DNA of 64,000 nt from Bidens hawaiensis (Eukaryota; Streptophyta; Magnoliopsida; Asterales; Asteraceae), in NCBI GenBank assembly GCA_021521415.1, contig JAIQDT010001666.1:350001-414000 (forward strand), given 5' to 3'. Positions within the stretch are counted from its first letter, which is position 1; each line of letters starts with the position of its first letter. Below the pieces are notes generated by a model that made no database searches, was not told the origin of the DNA, and saw nothing but the letters and a program-made list of their open reading frames with translations. This document shows, one piece after another, positions 1 through 10,118 of the stretch. The position numbers and the translations under genes are program-made.

Positions 1-856
1 TCATCATAAACCATCTCTGCGAGTTCTACAGTAGAGTCGAATGTAGCAGGTTTACTGGTATTGACAAAAGTGCGGACGTTCTGTGGCAGTCCTCTTTTGT
101 AGCACTTGATTCTCTTGGCTTTAGTATTCACAATGTCAGGCACTAATATAGACATGCGGTTGAAATTGGTGGTATACCCGCGGTGTGTCATCTTTCCCGC
201 CTTCAAGTTTAGAAACTTCATCTCAGCCCTTTCAACCTCAGCATCAGCACAAAACCTTCTCATCACTAACTCCTTCAGATCATCCCATCTCATCGCCTTA
301 ACCTCCTCTCGAGTCTTCCTCTGCTCTACCGACTCCCACCAATACATAGCTTCATCTCCGAACGAATGGGTAGCATACCCCACCGCTTGGTCAGGACGAC
401 ACTCGCTAATTCGGATAACCCTATCCATGGCGGTTATCCATTGAAGAGTAGCGATTGCATCCCCCAAACCAGTCAGCTTCGGCGGGTCGCAACCTTTGAA
501 CGACTTATAGTTATACCCACCTCGACCTCTCATTCTGTCATCAACCTTTACAGACCTAACCTCACTCGAGTTTTCTCCCTCTCGTAATCCTTCTTAGCAT
601 TATCTCCTGACCTCTTAGCAGTTCTTGCATGGCTTCCAGCAGACTTTTCAGGTTGCAGATTCTTCACTGTAGCAGCTACGTCTTGAACAATGGCTGCCTG
701 AAAAGCAGGGTCAAGCTGATACCCTTCATTATTGCTCGGATTCCGTCCAGCTGCACTTCCTTCTTCCATTATGTTAACAGCTGATTCTACAAAAGGTTCT
801 TGGACAATACGTGGTCTACCACGACGTCCAGTACGACCTCCCTGACCGACGATCAT
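1..856 (-). pseudogene. Ty3/gypsy gag fragment (element F)
   Basis: Reading the minus strand from about 856 gives a basic, Arg/Gly-rich start (GRTGRRGRPR), then a typical plant gypsy capsid region. The stretch around positions 480-180 includes CDPPKL, AMYWWE and RRFCADAEVERAEMKFLNLK, as in the Retrotrans_gag domain. Gag would form the virus-like particle. The frame shifts once near 550-600: the first frame ends at a stop at 548-550 and the downstream capsid sequence lies in another frame. The fragment runs off the left edge of the window, so its pol and LTRs are not visible. The first residues of the open frame above position 856 come from filler DNA, so the true start is lost. Family call is firm; the clade is not assigned. 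Confidence 0.8.
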
Positions 857-972
857 TTGTGATAAGAAGAATACCACTGTATTTACTGACAAGGAGTGCA
901 TAAAATACCACTGTATTCAAATACATCCAGTTAACAGTTGATTCTACAGAAGGTTCTCGGAAAGTTCTCGGG
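774..972. other. Scrambled junction between gypsy F and copia E
   Basis: A piece of F at 774-803 (GTTAACAGCTGATTCTAC and following) recurs with a few changes at 930-958. A piece of E pol at 1073-1122 (ATTTGTGATAAGAAG and following) recurs at 856-905. A shorter AATACCACTGTATT piece is repeated again at 905-918, and GGTTCTCGG is followed at once by AGTTCTCGG at 953-970. The join therefore contains short copies templated from both flanks. This looks like filler made during double-strand-break repair rather than a transposon end. Confidence 0.75.
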
Positions 973-3885
973 GAATGATTACAAAAGAAGGAGATGTGTG
1001 AAATGGTCGTATTACATTTGAGAAAGTAAATTACTGTGATAAAGTGGATCAGAATCTGTTGAGCGTGTCTCAAATTTGTGATAAGAAGTATACCACTGTA
1101 TTTACTGACAAGGAGTGTATAATAATCAAACCAGATAATTTCATTATAGAAGACATGGTTGTTATGTGGTCTCCTCGGTCAAATGATATTTATATACTTA
1201 ATATGAATACTAAGGTATCGACTCTGACTTATCTTGAAACGTGTTTTGTCTCAAAATCAACTGAGAAGGACTCGAATATGTGGAATAGGCGTATGGGTCA
1301 CATTCATGTTAGAAAAATGAACTTTCTGATGGCAAATGATTTGGTAGATGGGGTTTCCCTGAAACATTTCAAGCTGACTGATCACTGTGTTGCATGCAAA
1401 AATGGCAAATAGAAGAAGAAGTCACACCCGTCTAAGTTAATTAATTCCATTGATATCCTCTGGAACTACTTCATATGGATTTGTTTGGTCCTATGATTCG
1501 TGCGAGTATTGTTGGAGATATTGTCTAGTTGTCACTGACGACTACTCAAGATACTCGTGGGTGTTATTATGAGTTCTAATGATAAGACACCTATTCTTGT
1601 TCAAATTTTAATCACGAAGATCGAATCACTGTGCAAACACACGGGGAGACGTATTCGGAGTGATAATGATACGGAGTTCAAGAATACTATATCGGACTTC
1701 TTTTCTATTCAATGAGGAATCCATCGAGAATATAGTGTTCCATATGTACCTCAATAGAATGGTGTTGCTAAATGGAAGAATCAAACACTGATTGAAGCCG
1801 CAAGAACGATGTTAGCATATTCAAAGCTTCCTGTCCAATTTTGGAATGAAGCGGTGAACTCTGCTTGCTACATTCTTAATCGTGTTCTAACTGTTAAGAA
1901 GTTGCAAAAGACAAGTTATGAGCTTATGAAGAATCAAAAACCTAATTTAAAGTTTTTGGAACCTTTCAGGTGTCCTTGCACCATGTTGAAAAGAGATGTA
2001 GGAAAATTTGAAGAAAAAGCTACTGAAGGTTATTTCTTGGGCTATGCATCGCCTAAGAAACGGGTCTTAAATTTCACTTCGGGTTGTGTTGAAGAGTGGT
2101 ACCATGTTGGTTGTCAACGATATCCAACTCCTTCTATCGGTAAGGGTCCTGACTGGATGTTTGACTATGAGAGTTTACTTAATTCGTTTACTAAAATAAT
2201 GGATCAACCTGACGAAGACTTGGTGCGTGCATATTTAGAAGATCAATTATTTTCCACACCAAGGTCTTCAAATTCTATTTATGATGATGTTGCACAAGAT
2301 GATCTTTCTGATACGTCTGATGTTATTTCCATTTCATCGGATGATGGTCATTTTGTTGATTCCTCTTCAGTTTCATTTCTTTAAACTCACGATATTGGTT
2401 AATCGTTTCATGATTCTGCAAAGACTCTTACTAATTTAACTGATAATGCTATTATTCCTGGAAATCCGACTCTTTGAATTCATACTTATCATCCTCAAGA
2501 CAACATCATTGGTGATCTTGATGTCTTTGTATAAACACGTCATCAGATTTCTAATATGAGTGAAGTTAATGTATTGTGTGCGTATCCCGATATGCATTCT
2601 TCAGGAATCATGAATCTCGCTAAATACACTTGTTTTCTGTCTCAAATGGAATCGATGAGTGTTAGTTTGGTGCTTGAATATTATTCATGGTAGAAGCAAT
2701 GTAAGAGGAACTGCAACAGTTTAGTCAACTGGGTGTTTGGGATCTCATTGACAAGCCTGATAGAGTTAAGAAGCCAATTCCGACTAAATCAGTCTTTAAA
2801 TGTAAGAATGATGATCGTGGGTTCATCGTTAGATATAAAGCACGTTTGGTTGTGCAAGGATTTCATCAGCAAGAAGGAGTAGACTACACAGAAGTATATG
2901 ATCCGGTTGCACGGTTTGAGGCTATACGAATATTTTTGGCTTATGCTGCTTTCAAGAATATTAAAGTTTATCAAATGGACGTCAAAAGTGTGTTTCTCAA
3001 TGGGGAACTTCATGAAGAGGTGTTTGGGTAGCAGCCTCCTGGTTTGAAGATCCAGACTATCGTGACTGTGTTTACCGATTGAACAAGGCTTTGTGTGGTC
3101 TAGATCAAGCCCCGAGAGCTTGGTACGACACACTTGTTAACCATCTGACTGCTAGTGGCTTCAAACGAGGGACTGTGGATTGTACTCTCTTTTATAAGAC
3201 TGTCGGAGAAGATTTGCTCCTCGTCCAGATATATGTTGACGACATCATATTTGGTTCTACGAACGACAATTTGTGTAAGGATTTTGAGAAGTCTATGCAG
3301 ATAAGATGAATTTCTTCTTAGGGTTGCAGGTTCATCAGTTTGATGCTGGAATTTTCATTCATCAGACGAAATATGTGAACGACGTCTTGAGCTGATTCAA
3401 GATAACTGCCGGAAAAATCCCTTCGACGCCTCTTCCCGTGGGTCACAATTTGTCACCAGTTGAATTGGAGGATATCGTAGATCCGACTCTTTACCGAGCA
3501 ATGATAGGCTCTTTACTGTATCTAACTTCTTCTCGTCATTATATCATGTTTGTTGTTGTTTATGTACCATGTACCAATCGAGTCGCCGAGTGACTCATCT
3601 GGCGGCAGTTAAGCGTATACTTCACTATCTGAGGGGTAATCCTGACACCGGGTTATGGTATCCCAAGGATTATAGCTATATGTATCACAAAGAATCCCGT
3701 GCACCAATTTAAGACGAAGAATATCGAAATTTGATATCATTTTATCTGTGATTGTTCTGAAAAGAAATTTATAGATCTAGAGAAGGTGCACACGTATTTT
3801 CCGAAAGTTGATCTGTTTAACCAAGCTTTTGATAAAACTCGTTTTTATCTTTTTGATTGGTTTAAACGGATTAAAAACTCTTGCT
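972..3885 (+). pseudogene. Copia pol remnant of element E
   Basis: Fragments in several frames read in order. The GAG-pre-integrase region (1044-1412) has [14 protein letters not shown] and the WNRRMGHIH zinc-binding histidines with CVACKNGK. Degenerate integrase follows, with RSDNDTEF near 1650 and PQ*NGVA near 1750, where a stop replaces a glutamine. The integrase C-terminal part is open at 1809-2384. Reverse transcriptase has [14 protein letters not shown] (2900-2950), [15 protein letters not shown] and an intact catalytic [10 protein letters not shown] (3229-3258). RNase H is recognisable to the HHFI...DLFNQAFDKTRF end near 3850. At least eight stops or frameshifts make it non-functional. 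The lineage resembles Maximus/SIRE by overall pol sequence (inference from memory). Confidence 0.85.
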
Positions 3886-4289
3886 GATTCTTTAAGCTCA
3901 GATAATCATTTTCTGTTTGTAAAGTTTATTTTGTTTTGGTTATTTTAATATTTTGGTTTTGGGGGGAGAAAATGGGAAAAATAAAAAAATATTGTGATTT
4001 TCTGTCTGTAGAGAGAAAAACAAAAAAGATTCAAATATTTTAAAAATACAAAAACATTAAAAAAATAAAAAAAATTGCTCCTCAAAAATGAGTTTTGAAG
4101 CAAAAAGAAAAATGATAGTACATTGATCATCTAGTCCCATATCCAGAAAGAAATAAACTTAAAAGACTGAGTGTTTATTTACATTGGTGCATTGATAGGT
4201 GTTAAGCAAGCTGTTAAGGTAAAGTATGTGACAAACATAAAAAACTGCCAAAATGAAATAGGTGTTAGTCTCTTCCAAATGTTTCGGTA

Positions 4290-4328
4290 ATAAAGGCAGA
4301 AATGTAATAGCCTGTCATACTCAAGCCT
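4290..4328 (+). promoter_or_regulatory. Conserved spacer box, element E copy
   Basis: The plus strand reads AAAGGCAGAAATGTAATAG followed by CCTGTCATACTCAAGCC. The sense strands of A (9522-9479), B (46301-46257) and C (22385-22339) carry the matching GGCAGAAA...TTACCCAGTCATACACGAGCC. It lies between pol and ORF3 in all four elements. Function unknown; a cis-acting role is inferred from conservation in otherwise diverged non-coding DNA. Confidence 0.6.
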
Positions 4329-4699
4329 TATGTCTGTTTGATCACCAAAAACAAAATCCTAAATAAAATGCATCTAGTTTATGGTTAACACTTCAATGAC
4401 GTATGGTCTTATGGCCTCAAATCCTATATTGATGGGATGAATCCGGTTTTTGGACACTGTGAGTCTTTATGCGGCTTATTATCTTGGTATTCATAAACAT
4501 GAATATTTCAAATGCTTTTAGAGCTAACCCATAGTCAGTAAACTTGATCACTACTGTACATCGTACAAATTCATTACTAACTTGATCAAAATCCGTTGTT
4601 AGTCATACATTGTTCATCCCTTGCGCGCGTCTTAATACCAGTAAGAAACAGACCCCAGGGGATACAATGTGGGTAAGCCTACAGATGAACTTGTGCATA

Positions 4700-4704
4700 C
4701 TCAC
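4700..4704. repeat. Target-site duplication of element A, left copy (CTCAC)
   Basis: CTCAC immediately precedes the TGTAGG end of the left LTR and is repeated at 14742-14746 after the right LTR. Five bases is the usual integrase-generated duplication for copia elements. Confidence 0.9.
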
Positions 4705-5027
4705 TGTAGGTTCCCAGCCGGATCTACACAGGAGTATCTCGTAACACGAGGGTGCGGAATCCCCACGTAATACGATACGAGTGTAAGATAAGCAATACGT
4801 TAAATAAGTAGGTAAACACACGAGATAATACTTGAAAACTTGATGTATTACTATTGCCAACACGTGATGCACAAGATCACCAAAAACACGTTTAGCAAAA
4901 ACCTTTTCGTGTATACATACCAGCGAACTTACATAATCAACAGTATTCGACACGTAACAAACAAACAAAACGATTACAAACACAGACAAAACACGAGATA
5001 CTGAACTACTGATATCATGCACCAACA
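4705..5027 (-). repeat. Left (3') LTR of element A
   Basis: 323 bp, from TGTAGGTTCCCAGCC to CATGCACCAACA. Compared with the 415-bp right LTR it lacks about 100 bp around 4917. The missing part holds most of the GCGAAGTT/AACTTCGC copies and a TTTAAAT TATA-like site. It also has a small extra stretch near 4730. A CACGTG palindrome is retained at 4861-4866. An open frame across this LTR (4603-5025) is not considered a gene. Confidence 0.9.
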
Positions 5028-5044
5028 GACTCCCCCCTTGGCAG
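5028..5044 (-). other. Polypurine tract of element A
   Basis: The sense strand reads CTGCCAAGGGGGGAGTC directly before the LTR. This is the expected plus-strand primer for reverse transcription, and the same sequence class is seen in B (41783-41797). Confidence 0.85.
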
Positions 5045-5107
5045 TAGCTTCATATCTCTATCTTCATTCTCGTGTCTGTAATCTCAAAATTCACGTGCCA
5101 TCCGTCT

Positions 5108-8064
5108 TCAAGCATGAATGCCCTGCCTTACACAGACAGAGACCACCCTCTGGTACTTCTTGGCTTCATCCTTCCACGCAGGAATGTAAAATATCTTCTT
5201 ATCATTCAGTACCTGCAAATCAGCCTGAGACAAATTAACCAAGTGCATGGGATCATACACTCTCAGAATCTCCTGTTCATCTTCATCTTCCATAACAGCT
5301 TCAGCAGTCTGGCAGTCAACGTACCACCACTTGAGATCCTTTAACACATTCTTGGGCATCATCTTCATCGGAACCTTTTTCAAGCAACGAATTGGCTTAT
5401 ACTTCATTACCATCCATGGCTTGCCATCAGCCGCATTCCCCGATCCTTATCTTCAACCAACCTTCCTTTTTGAGGCTTTAGAAGTTCAAACTTTTTCTCC
5501 TTAATAGCTTCCTTCCAAACTATCTTTCCAATTATTCTTGCAATATCATCATCACTCCTATTAATCAATCTCAAACGAGCCAAATCTTTCACCTCACACT
5601 CAGGCAAAGTGTTCAGTGATCTCAATGCCTTCTTAAAGTACTAAATCCCATCATTACGCTTAATCACAAAAAAACTTTAACTGCTCATCATATAGCCAGC
5701 AAATGATACCTTTCTTCGACTCAGCGTACCCCTTGATGTTGTAACTCTTCTTAAAAATTGTTGGAACTGCAGGCTTCTTTTTCTTGAAGAACCACTGAGC
5801 ACAACCTTCTTACAACCTTCTCTCCATCTCGGCTGTTCTTCCCACTCGGACTCATCTGACATATTTGCATCCTGACTCAAGTTCACTTTATCAACATTCG
5901 GAATATCGTGCTCTACACCATCATCAACGATCTCCCCTTCTTCTAAATCACTATCAATCTGTATCTGTTCCCCAATCTTTCCAATCTCATCAGCTGACTC
6001 ATCATCCCGGTCCAGCACTTCCTCATCATCAACAACCACCACATTTTCACCACCTGTTCCACCTAATGTACTAGGAGACTCCCCCTGAGATGTGGAAGTC
6101 CCAAGAGTTTGTTCACTTCTTGGCAACTCACCACCTGCACCTTCTGATAACTTGGGATCATCGTCTCTATCTTGCCTCTTTTTGGTTATCAACTCATCAC
6201 CCTCGCAGCTCGTCTCCCCCTGAGATGCTAAGAACTGTTTTAGAGCATCAAATAGTTTACCGTGTTCAACAAGGAGGGACGATTGGATCTGATTTTCTGC
6301 CACAAGTCGCTGGATAGCTTGCGTCTGAATAAGATTGATCCGTGATGGCTCAGCAACTACCCGTTCAAGAGCCACAATTCGCTCGGAGTCAGACAGAGTA
6401 GAATCAAAGTCAAAACGCATGTTAGAAATATCTTGAGCATATGGCGGTGGAATTCCCAAACTAGCTGAAATATCAGAAGTAGTCTGAAGAGTAACCGCGG
6501 GTGGTATTGAAACAGGTAACCCCGCAGTAGAAACCAACTTCGAGTCAACAAATCTAGCAACAACCTCCGATGGAGTAAGAGTAGGAGGCGGCAAGGAAAC
6601 TATGTCCGGTGCTTTAAACTGAAACGTGGTTGGAGGAGTACCAAAGGATGATGACGTTGTCACCAATGGAACACTTGGGGTTATCGGCAGTGTGACAGTT
6701 GAAGAAGCAGGAAACATAGTCATCCCCGATAATGAGGGTGGAGAAAAACGAACAACCCTCGAACCTTCACCAACTCTTGAACTTTCACTAACCCTTGCCT
6801 TCTTTGATCTTCGTACCATCCGATATAAATCCTCCTCATAATCAGATTCGCTGTCATTCGAATCTTTCTTTCTCTTGCCATGTATTCTTTCTTGTCTAGC
6901 AAGAATCTGTTGTGCTTCAATGATATCGTCCGTGGAGTTGTCAGAGTCGGTTCTCTCAGAATCCGCCACCGATGTAGCGACCATGGACACATTTACCCCA
7001 GACGCCTCAGCCACTGAGACATGAACTTCAACAGCTGGATGAATCTGTTCCATGTCAAAGAAACCTTGCCCTCCAAAGGCAACTTCAAGGTCAACCTGTT
7101 ATACCGGTGCGGCAACAGGATCAGCAGGCGGTGCTTGCTGTACCACGGGTGGTGGTTGAACCACAGGAGGTGGTTGAGGAACATTTGCCTGTTCCGGTGC
7201 CGGATCAAGAAATTCATCACCTTGAGGAGCAACATACGCAGGATTCACCAAATAACCAAACAAGGCAGTGTGCCTCAGACGGAGTTCAGGTTTATTTCGA
7301 GCACTTGATGACTTACATTGCGCAAAGATCCTCTTGGACACACTTTCCACATATGAAATAGGACGTCTTTGTGGCAGATTAGGAGCTACATGATTCAGAA
7401 TCATCTGTAGGAATCTCGGATACATCAAAAATCTTTCCCGCACAACAGCACGTCTTTGACGGTCAATCTCATAAAAAATCATCTGACCAAAGCTGTAAGG
7501 CTTGTTGTAGGTCAAGGCAGTCATTGCCGATTGCATTGTTGCACCCATACCATCTGTACCAGCTTTCCGACCGGACATGCACACTATCATCACATGCATA
7601 AGAAACCGCCACTGATCTAACAAAAAACCTTTCCTCCTCTGTGAGTCTCCCAACGGACCCGAATACCCCATACGTAGAAATGCACTATCTTTGAATGATG
7701 CCGGAAAGTCTGTTGGGTCATCAGTCGTCTCATTCCCAAACTGTAAGGCTTCCCTTATCTGATTAGCCGAGAACTGTATCGCTTGTTCATTGACCGTTGC
7801 TCGTATCACCGGTGGATCAACACGACAATCATACTCAACCGTGTTCCAAAAATCTTCAATGTTTGGTAGTGAGATCGGAAGAGTAGTAGTAATAGCATGA
7901 AAAATACGTGAGCGTATGAGAAACGAGATAATCTCACGGTAACTGTCAACTTCTTGAGCATCTGGATCTAAATTAATATACATGTTGTGTCCCGGGAAAA
8001 ATTGACGGTTATTATCTCCTTCTTCATCACCACCAGCACCACCAGCTCCTGCCACAGCAGCCAT
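5108..8064 (-). pseudogene. Post-pol ORF3 of element A, broken
   Basis: Starts at ATG 8064 (MAAVAGAGGAGG) and matches the intact 973-codon ORF3 of element B along its whole length. The conserved N-terminal domain has FLIRSRIFHAITTTLPISLP, RMGYSGPLGD, QWRFLMHVMIVCMSGRKAG and PRFLQMILNH. It is followed by Pro-rich, Ser/Thr-rich and acidic linkers, a coiled-coil segment (RIVALERVVAEPSR) and a C-terminal domain with LKWWYVDCQTAEAV and FYIPAWKDEA. Lesions: an in-frame TAA at 7096-7098; a frameshift near 5810 where ACAACCTTCT is duplicated; stops near 5640-5680; and another shift near 5410. Function unknown. The position matches the env-like ORF of Sireviruses, but no signal peptide or membrane span is visible. 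Confidence 0.85.
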
Positions 8065-8120
8065 ATCTGCACAACAAACAGTTTAAGTCAGTTCTTTGTC
8101 TAAACAGGACATAACTTATT

Positions 8121-8740
8121 GTGAACTTCGCTTAAATCCCAACTTCGCCAGAGAAATAACAGACCAGAACACTTAAATCAAATTTTTATCAGTAGCAGGC
8201 GAAGTTAGTAATGTGGCGAAGTTAAGTACAACTTCGCTGAAACCCTAACTTCGCCTCTGTAATCGGCGCATCAAGATGATCCAATTGTAGCTAGGTTTGG
8301 CCAATTCGAGAATGAAGACATGAAGGAGGTTGTTCGATAGAGACTCAGATGACCATATTTGTTACTAAAACACTGTTAAAACGAATTGTAGAACGAGGGT
8401 TTAAAGGACTGTTCAAACGAGGCCACAACTCGGATCATCAAGACACTGATTATCACCATCTCTTACGAATTACGGGTCACAATGATCCTACAAACCTTTA
8501 TCACGGGCGAGAAACGGATTAATATGAGGTTCGAATCAAATGGATAGGTTCGCCGAGGGTTAGTTTTTGAAGATGATTTGACTCATTTGACCACCGAAAC
8601 CCTTTAAATACTTTAAAGAAACCCCAGGGGCGAAGTTGTGTTAACTTCGCCCAAAATTAACATCGCTTAAAGTCAAACTTGTGGTCAACTTCGCCTATGT
8701 AGCTTACCAGTTAACTTTGCCATTTAGTTAAGTTCGCCCT
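8121..8740. repeat. Iterated AACTTCGC / GCGAAGTT motif array upstream of ORF3 (A)
   Basis: About twelve copies or close variants, in both orientations, in two clusters (8121-8262 and 8632-8740). Variants include AACATCGC, AACTTTGC and AAGTTCGC. The core TTCGC/GCGAA contains a CpG. The same motif recurs in the A leader and right LTR. Confidence 0.85.
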
Positions 8741-9335
8741 TATTAACTTACAAACAGAACCTTATTAATCAAATAGCACTTTTCTTTTTAAATTCTCCAT
8801 AAAAGATTTAAACTTGACGATCAAAGAACCAAGTAACCAAGTTTTATAAAAGTAAACCATAAAATGAAATGCATAACGAAAATTTGAGTAATAGAATAAA
8901 CGGGATCAAATTTCAGTCTTGGCGATAACCAGCATGTTTTAGAAAAGATTCGAACAGGAATCATACTAATTAAGTGGCTGTCACTCAGATCCATGTTCAA
9001 CGGTATTATGGCATAAAGAAACAGGTTGTAAGCAGGTATAAAACTCAGTATGGTTTTCATCGCTTCTGTGATACGGATTAGGTTCAATTAAGCTCAAAAT
9101 TTAGATGGACATCACATGAGAGATTGTGGTGCTTCCTATCTATTCTCAAGGCGTATTTCGCATTCCCCAAGTCACCTCGAGTTGACTTCGACCCGTAGTG
9201 TCTGATTAATCTGTAAGCACACATCGATCTTCGGATTCTTCTTCCCGTTATATCTCATACTTTGACCGATTCATCTTGCCTCTTTGTAGATATGTGAAAT
9301 AAATAAGCTTCAGAAGGCTTAACAATAATAGCCAT

Positions 9336-9337
<2 letters not shown>

Positions 9338-9375
<38 letters not shown>
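9338..9375 (-). repeat. Poly(A) tract in the element A spacer
   Basis: 38 consecutive T on the plus strand, so poly(A) in the element RNA. Element B has 37 at the equivalent place (46114-46150). Homopolymer lengths may be unreliable in assemblies. Confidence 0.9.
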
Positions 9376-9376
<1 letters not shown>

Positions 9377-9478
9377 ATAAACACCTTTATTCAACTTCAT
9401 AATTGAATTCAACTGCAAGTCCCGAATCTGGATCACTGCAGGTACTTAACACTATCTTCGCGGGAATCAGAACACTCA

Positions 9479-9522
9479 CGGGCTCGTGTATGACTGGGTA
9501 ATTACTTTTCTGCCTATCATTC
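9479..9522 (-). promoter_or_regulatory. Conserved spacer box, element A copy
   Basis: The plus strand reads GGGCTCGTGTATGACTGGG then TAATTACTTTTCTGCC. Nearly the same sequence is in B (46257-46301) and C (22339-22385), and a diverged form is in E (4290-4328). Confidence 0.65.
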
Positions 9523-9812
9523 TGAAAGATGTATATGGAGACATGCACAACTCAAAATGATTTTCCACATTAAATCGAGGAGATTTAGTTTGTATCACTA
9601 CTACTTTTACGCACTATAGAAAGCTACCATAGCATACAATGACTGTTCTAGAGTCTTTTAGGCCTAATAACATCACCAGTTTAGCACACAAAATCAGTTT
9701 TCTATCACTTTCCAAGGTTGGATCAATTTTCTTTTAAACATCGTGTTGAAACTTCTTACGAAGTTATAGACTTGAAAAATTATATCATCTCCCAAAAAAA
9801 AATTTTAAATTC

Positions 9813-10090
9813 TATCGCCCCGATCAAGTCAAAGTCTTCAGGTAAACGGCTATCCTGAAGATCCAATGGATTAGCTGGACCGACCACATACGAGTATGTG
9901 TCCTTCTAACTAAGTATGAACGACTATTTTTCAGCAAAAGAAAAAAAACCCATCATAAACCGCCCCGGTCACTTTCAGTCATCTGGTTAATGGCTATCCT
10001 CATAATCTACAAGTATAAGTAAGGACCAAACATATCCGAAGATATGTCCTTCAAACTTAAGCAACCGACATAATTTTAAGCGATAGTGAT
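9813..10090 (-). ncRNA. Two tandem stem-loop units in the element A spacer
   Basis: Two units of about 125 bp each begin with GCCCCG and contain CGGCTATCCT or TGGCTATCCT. Unit 1: CACATAC (9885-9891) pairs with GTATGTG (9894-9900), closed by GGA/TCC; upstream, GATCCA faces TGGAT. Unit 2: CATATC (10031-10036) pairs with GATATG (10041-10046), closed by AGGA/TCCT. The B and C units carry different stem sequences at the same places that still pair. This suggests an RNA or DNA structure acting in cis in the element; it is not an independent RNA gene. Confidence 0.6.
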
Positions 10091-10118
10091 GGTTTTTTTT
10101 TTTTTACTGAAAACAAGG

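Larger units (their letters stand above)
953..4704 (+). mobile_element. Ty1/copia (Sirevirus-like) element E, left part
   Basis: Truncated plus-strand copia element. It starts inside the protease/GAG-pre-integrase region, continues through integrase, reverse transcriptase and RNase H, and enters a post-pol spacer. The spacer is interrupted at 4704 by element A and resumes at 14742-14746, where the target-site duplication CTCAC is repeated. The E LTRs, primer binding site and gag are absent. The order pol, spacer, ORF3 matches elements A and B. E is older than A, because A sits inside it and its reading frames are more damaged. Confidence 0.8.
3886..4704 (+). other. Post-pol spacer of element E, left half
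   Basis: No coding region was found. A G-rich purine stretch occurs at 3960-3975, then A/T-rich DNA to about 4130. The spacer contains the box shared with elements A, B and C (separate entry). It ends at the insertion point of element A, with CTCAC at 4700-4704. Confidence 0.6.
8065..10118 (-). other. Non-coding spacer between pol and ORF3, element A
   Basis: About 2 kb with no usable ORF. In sense order it holds two stem-loop units (10090-9813), the GGCAGAAA box (9522-9479), a 38-base poly(A) (9375-9338), and a stretch around 9240-8900 alignable with B and C (for example TTCCCCAAGTCACC on the plus strand). The iterated AACTTCGC motif array follows upstream of ORF3. Just before the ORF3 ATG the sense strand reads TTTGTTGTGCAGAT, which resembles a 3' splice site. 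Confidence 0.75.

Noticed and set aside
4603..5025. 140-codon open frame on the minus strand
   Set aside because: It spans the LTR of element A and its flank; related frames appear in the other LTRs, with no protein resemblance.
7096..7098. Possible programmed readthrough of the TAA inside A ORF3
   Set aside because: B has no stop there and A has several other breaks, so simple decay is enough.
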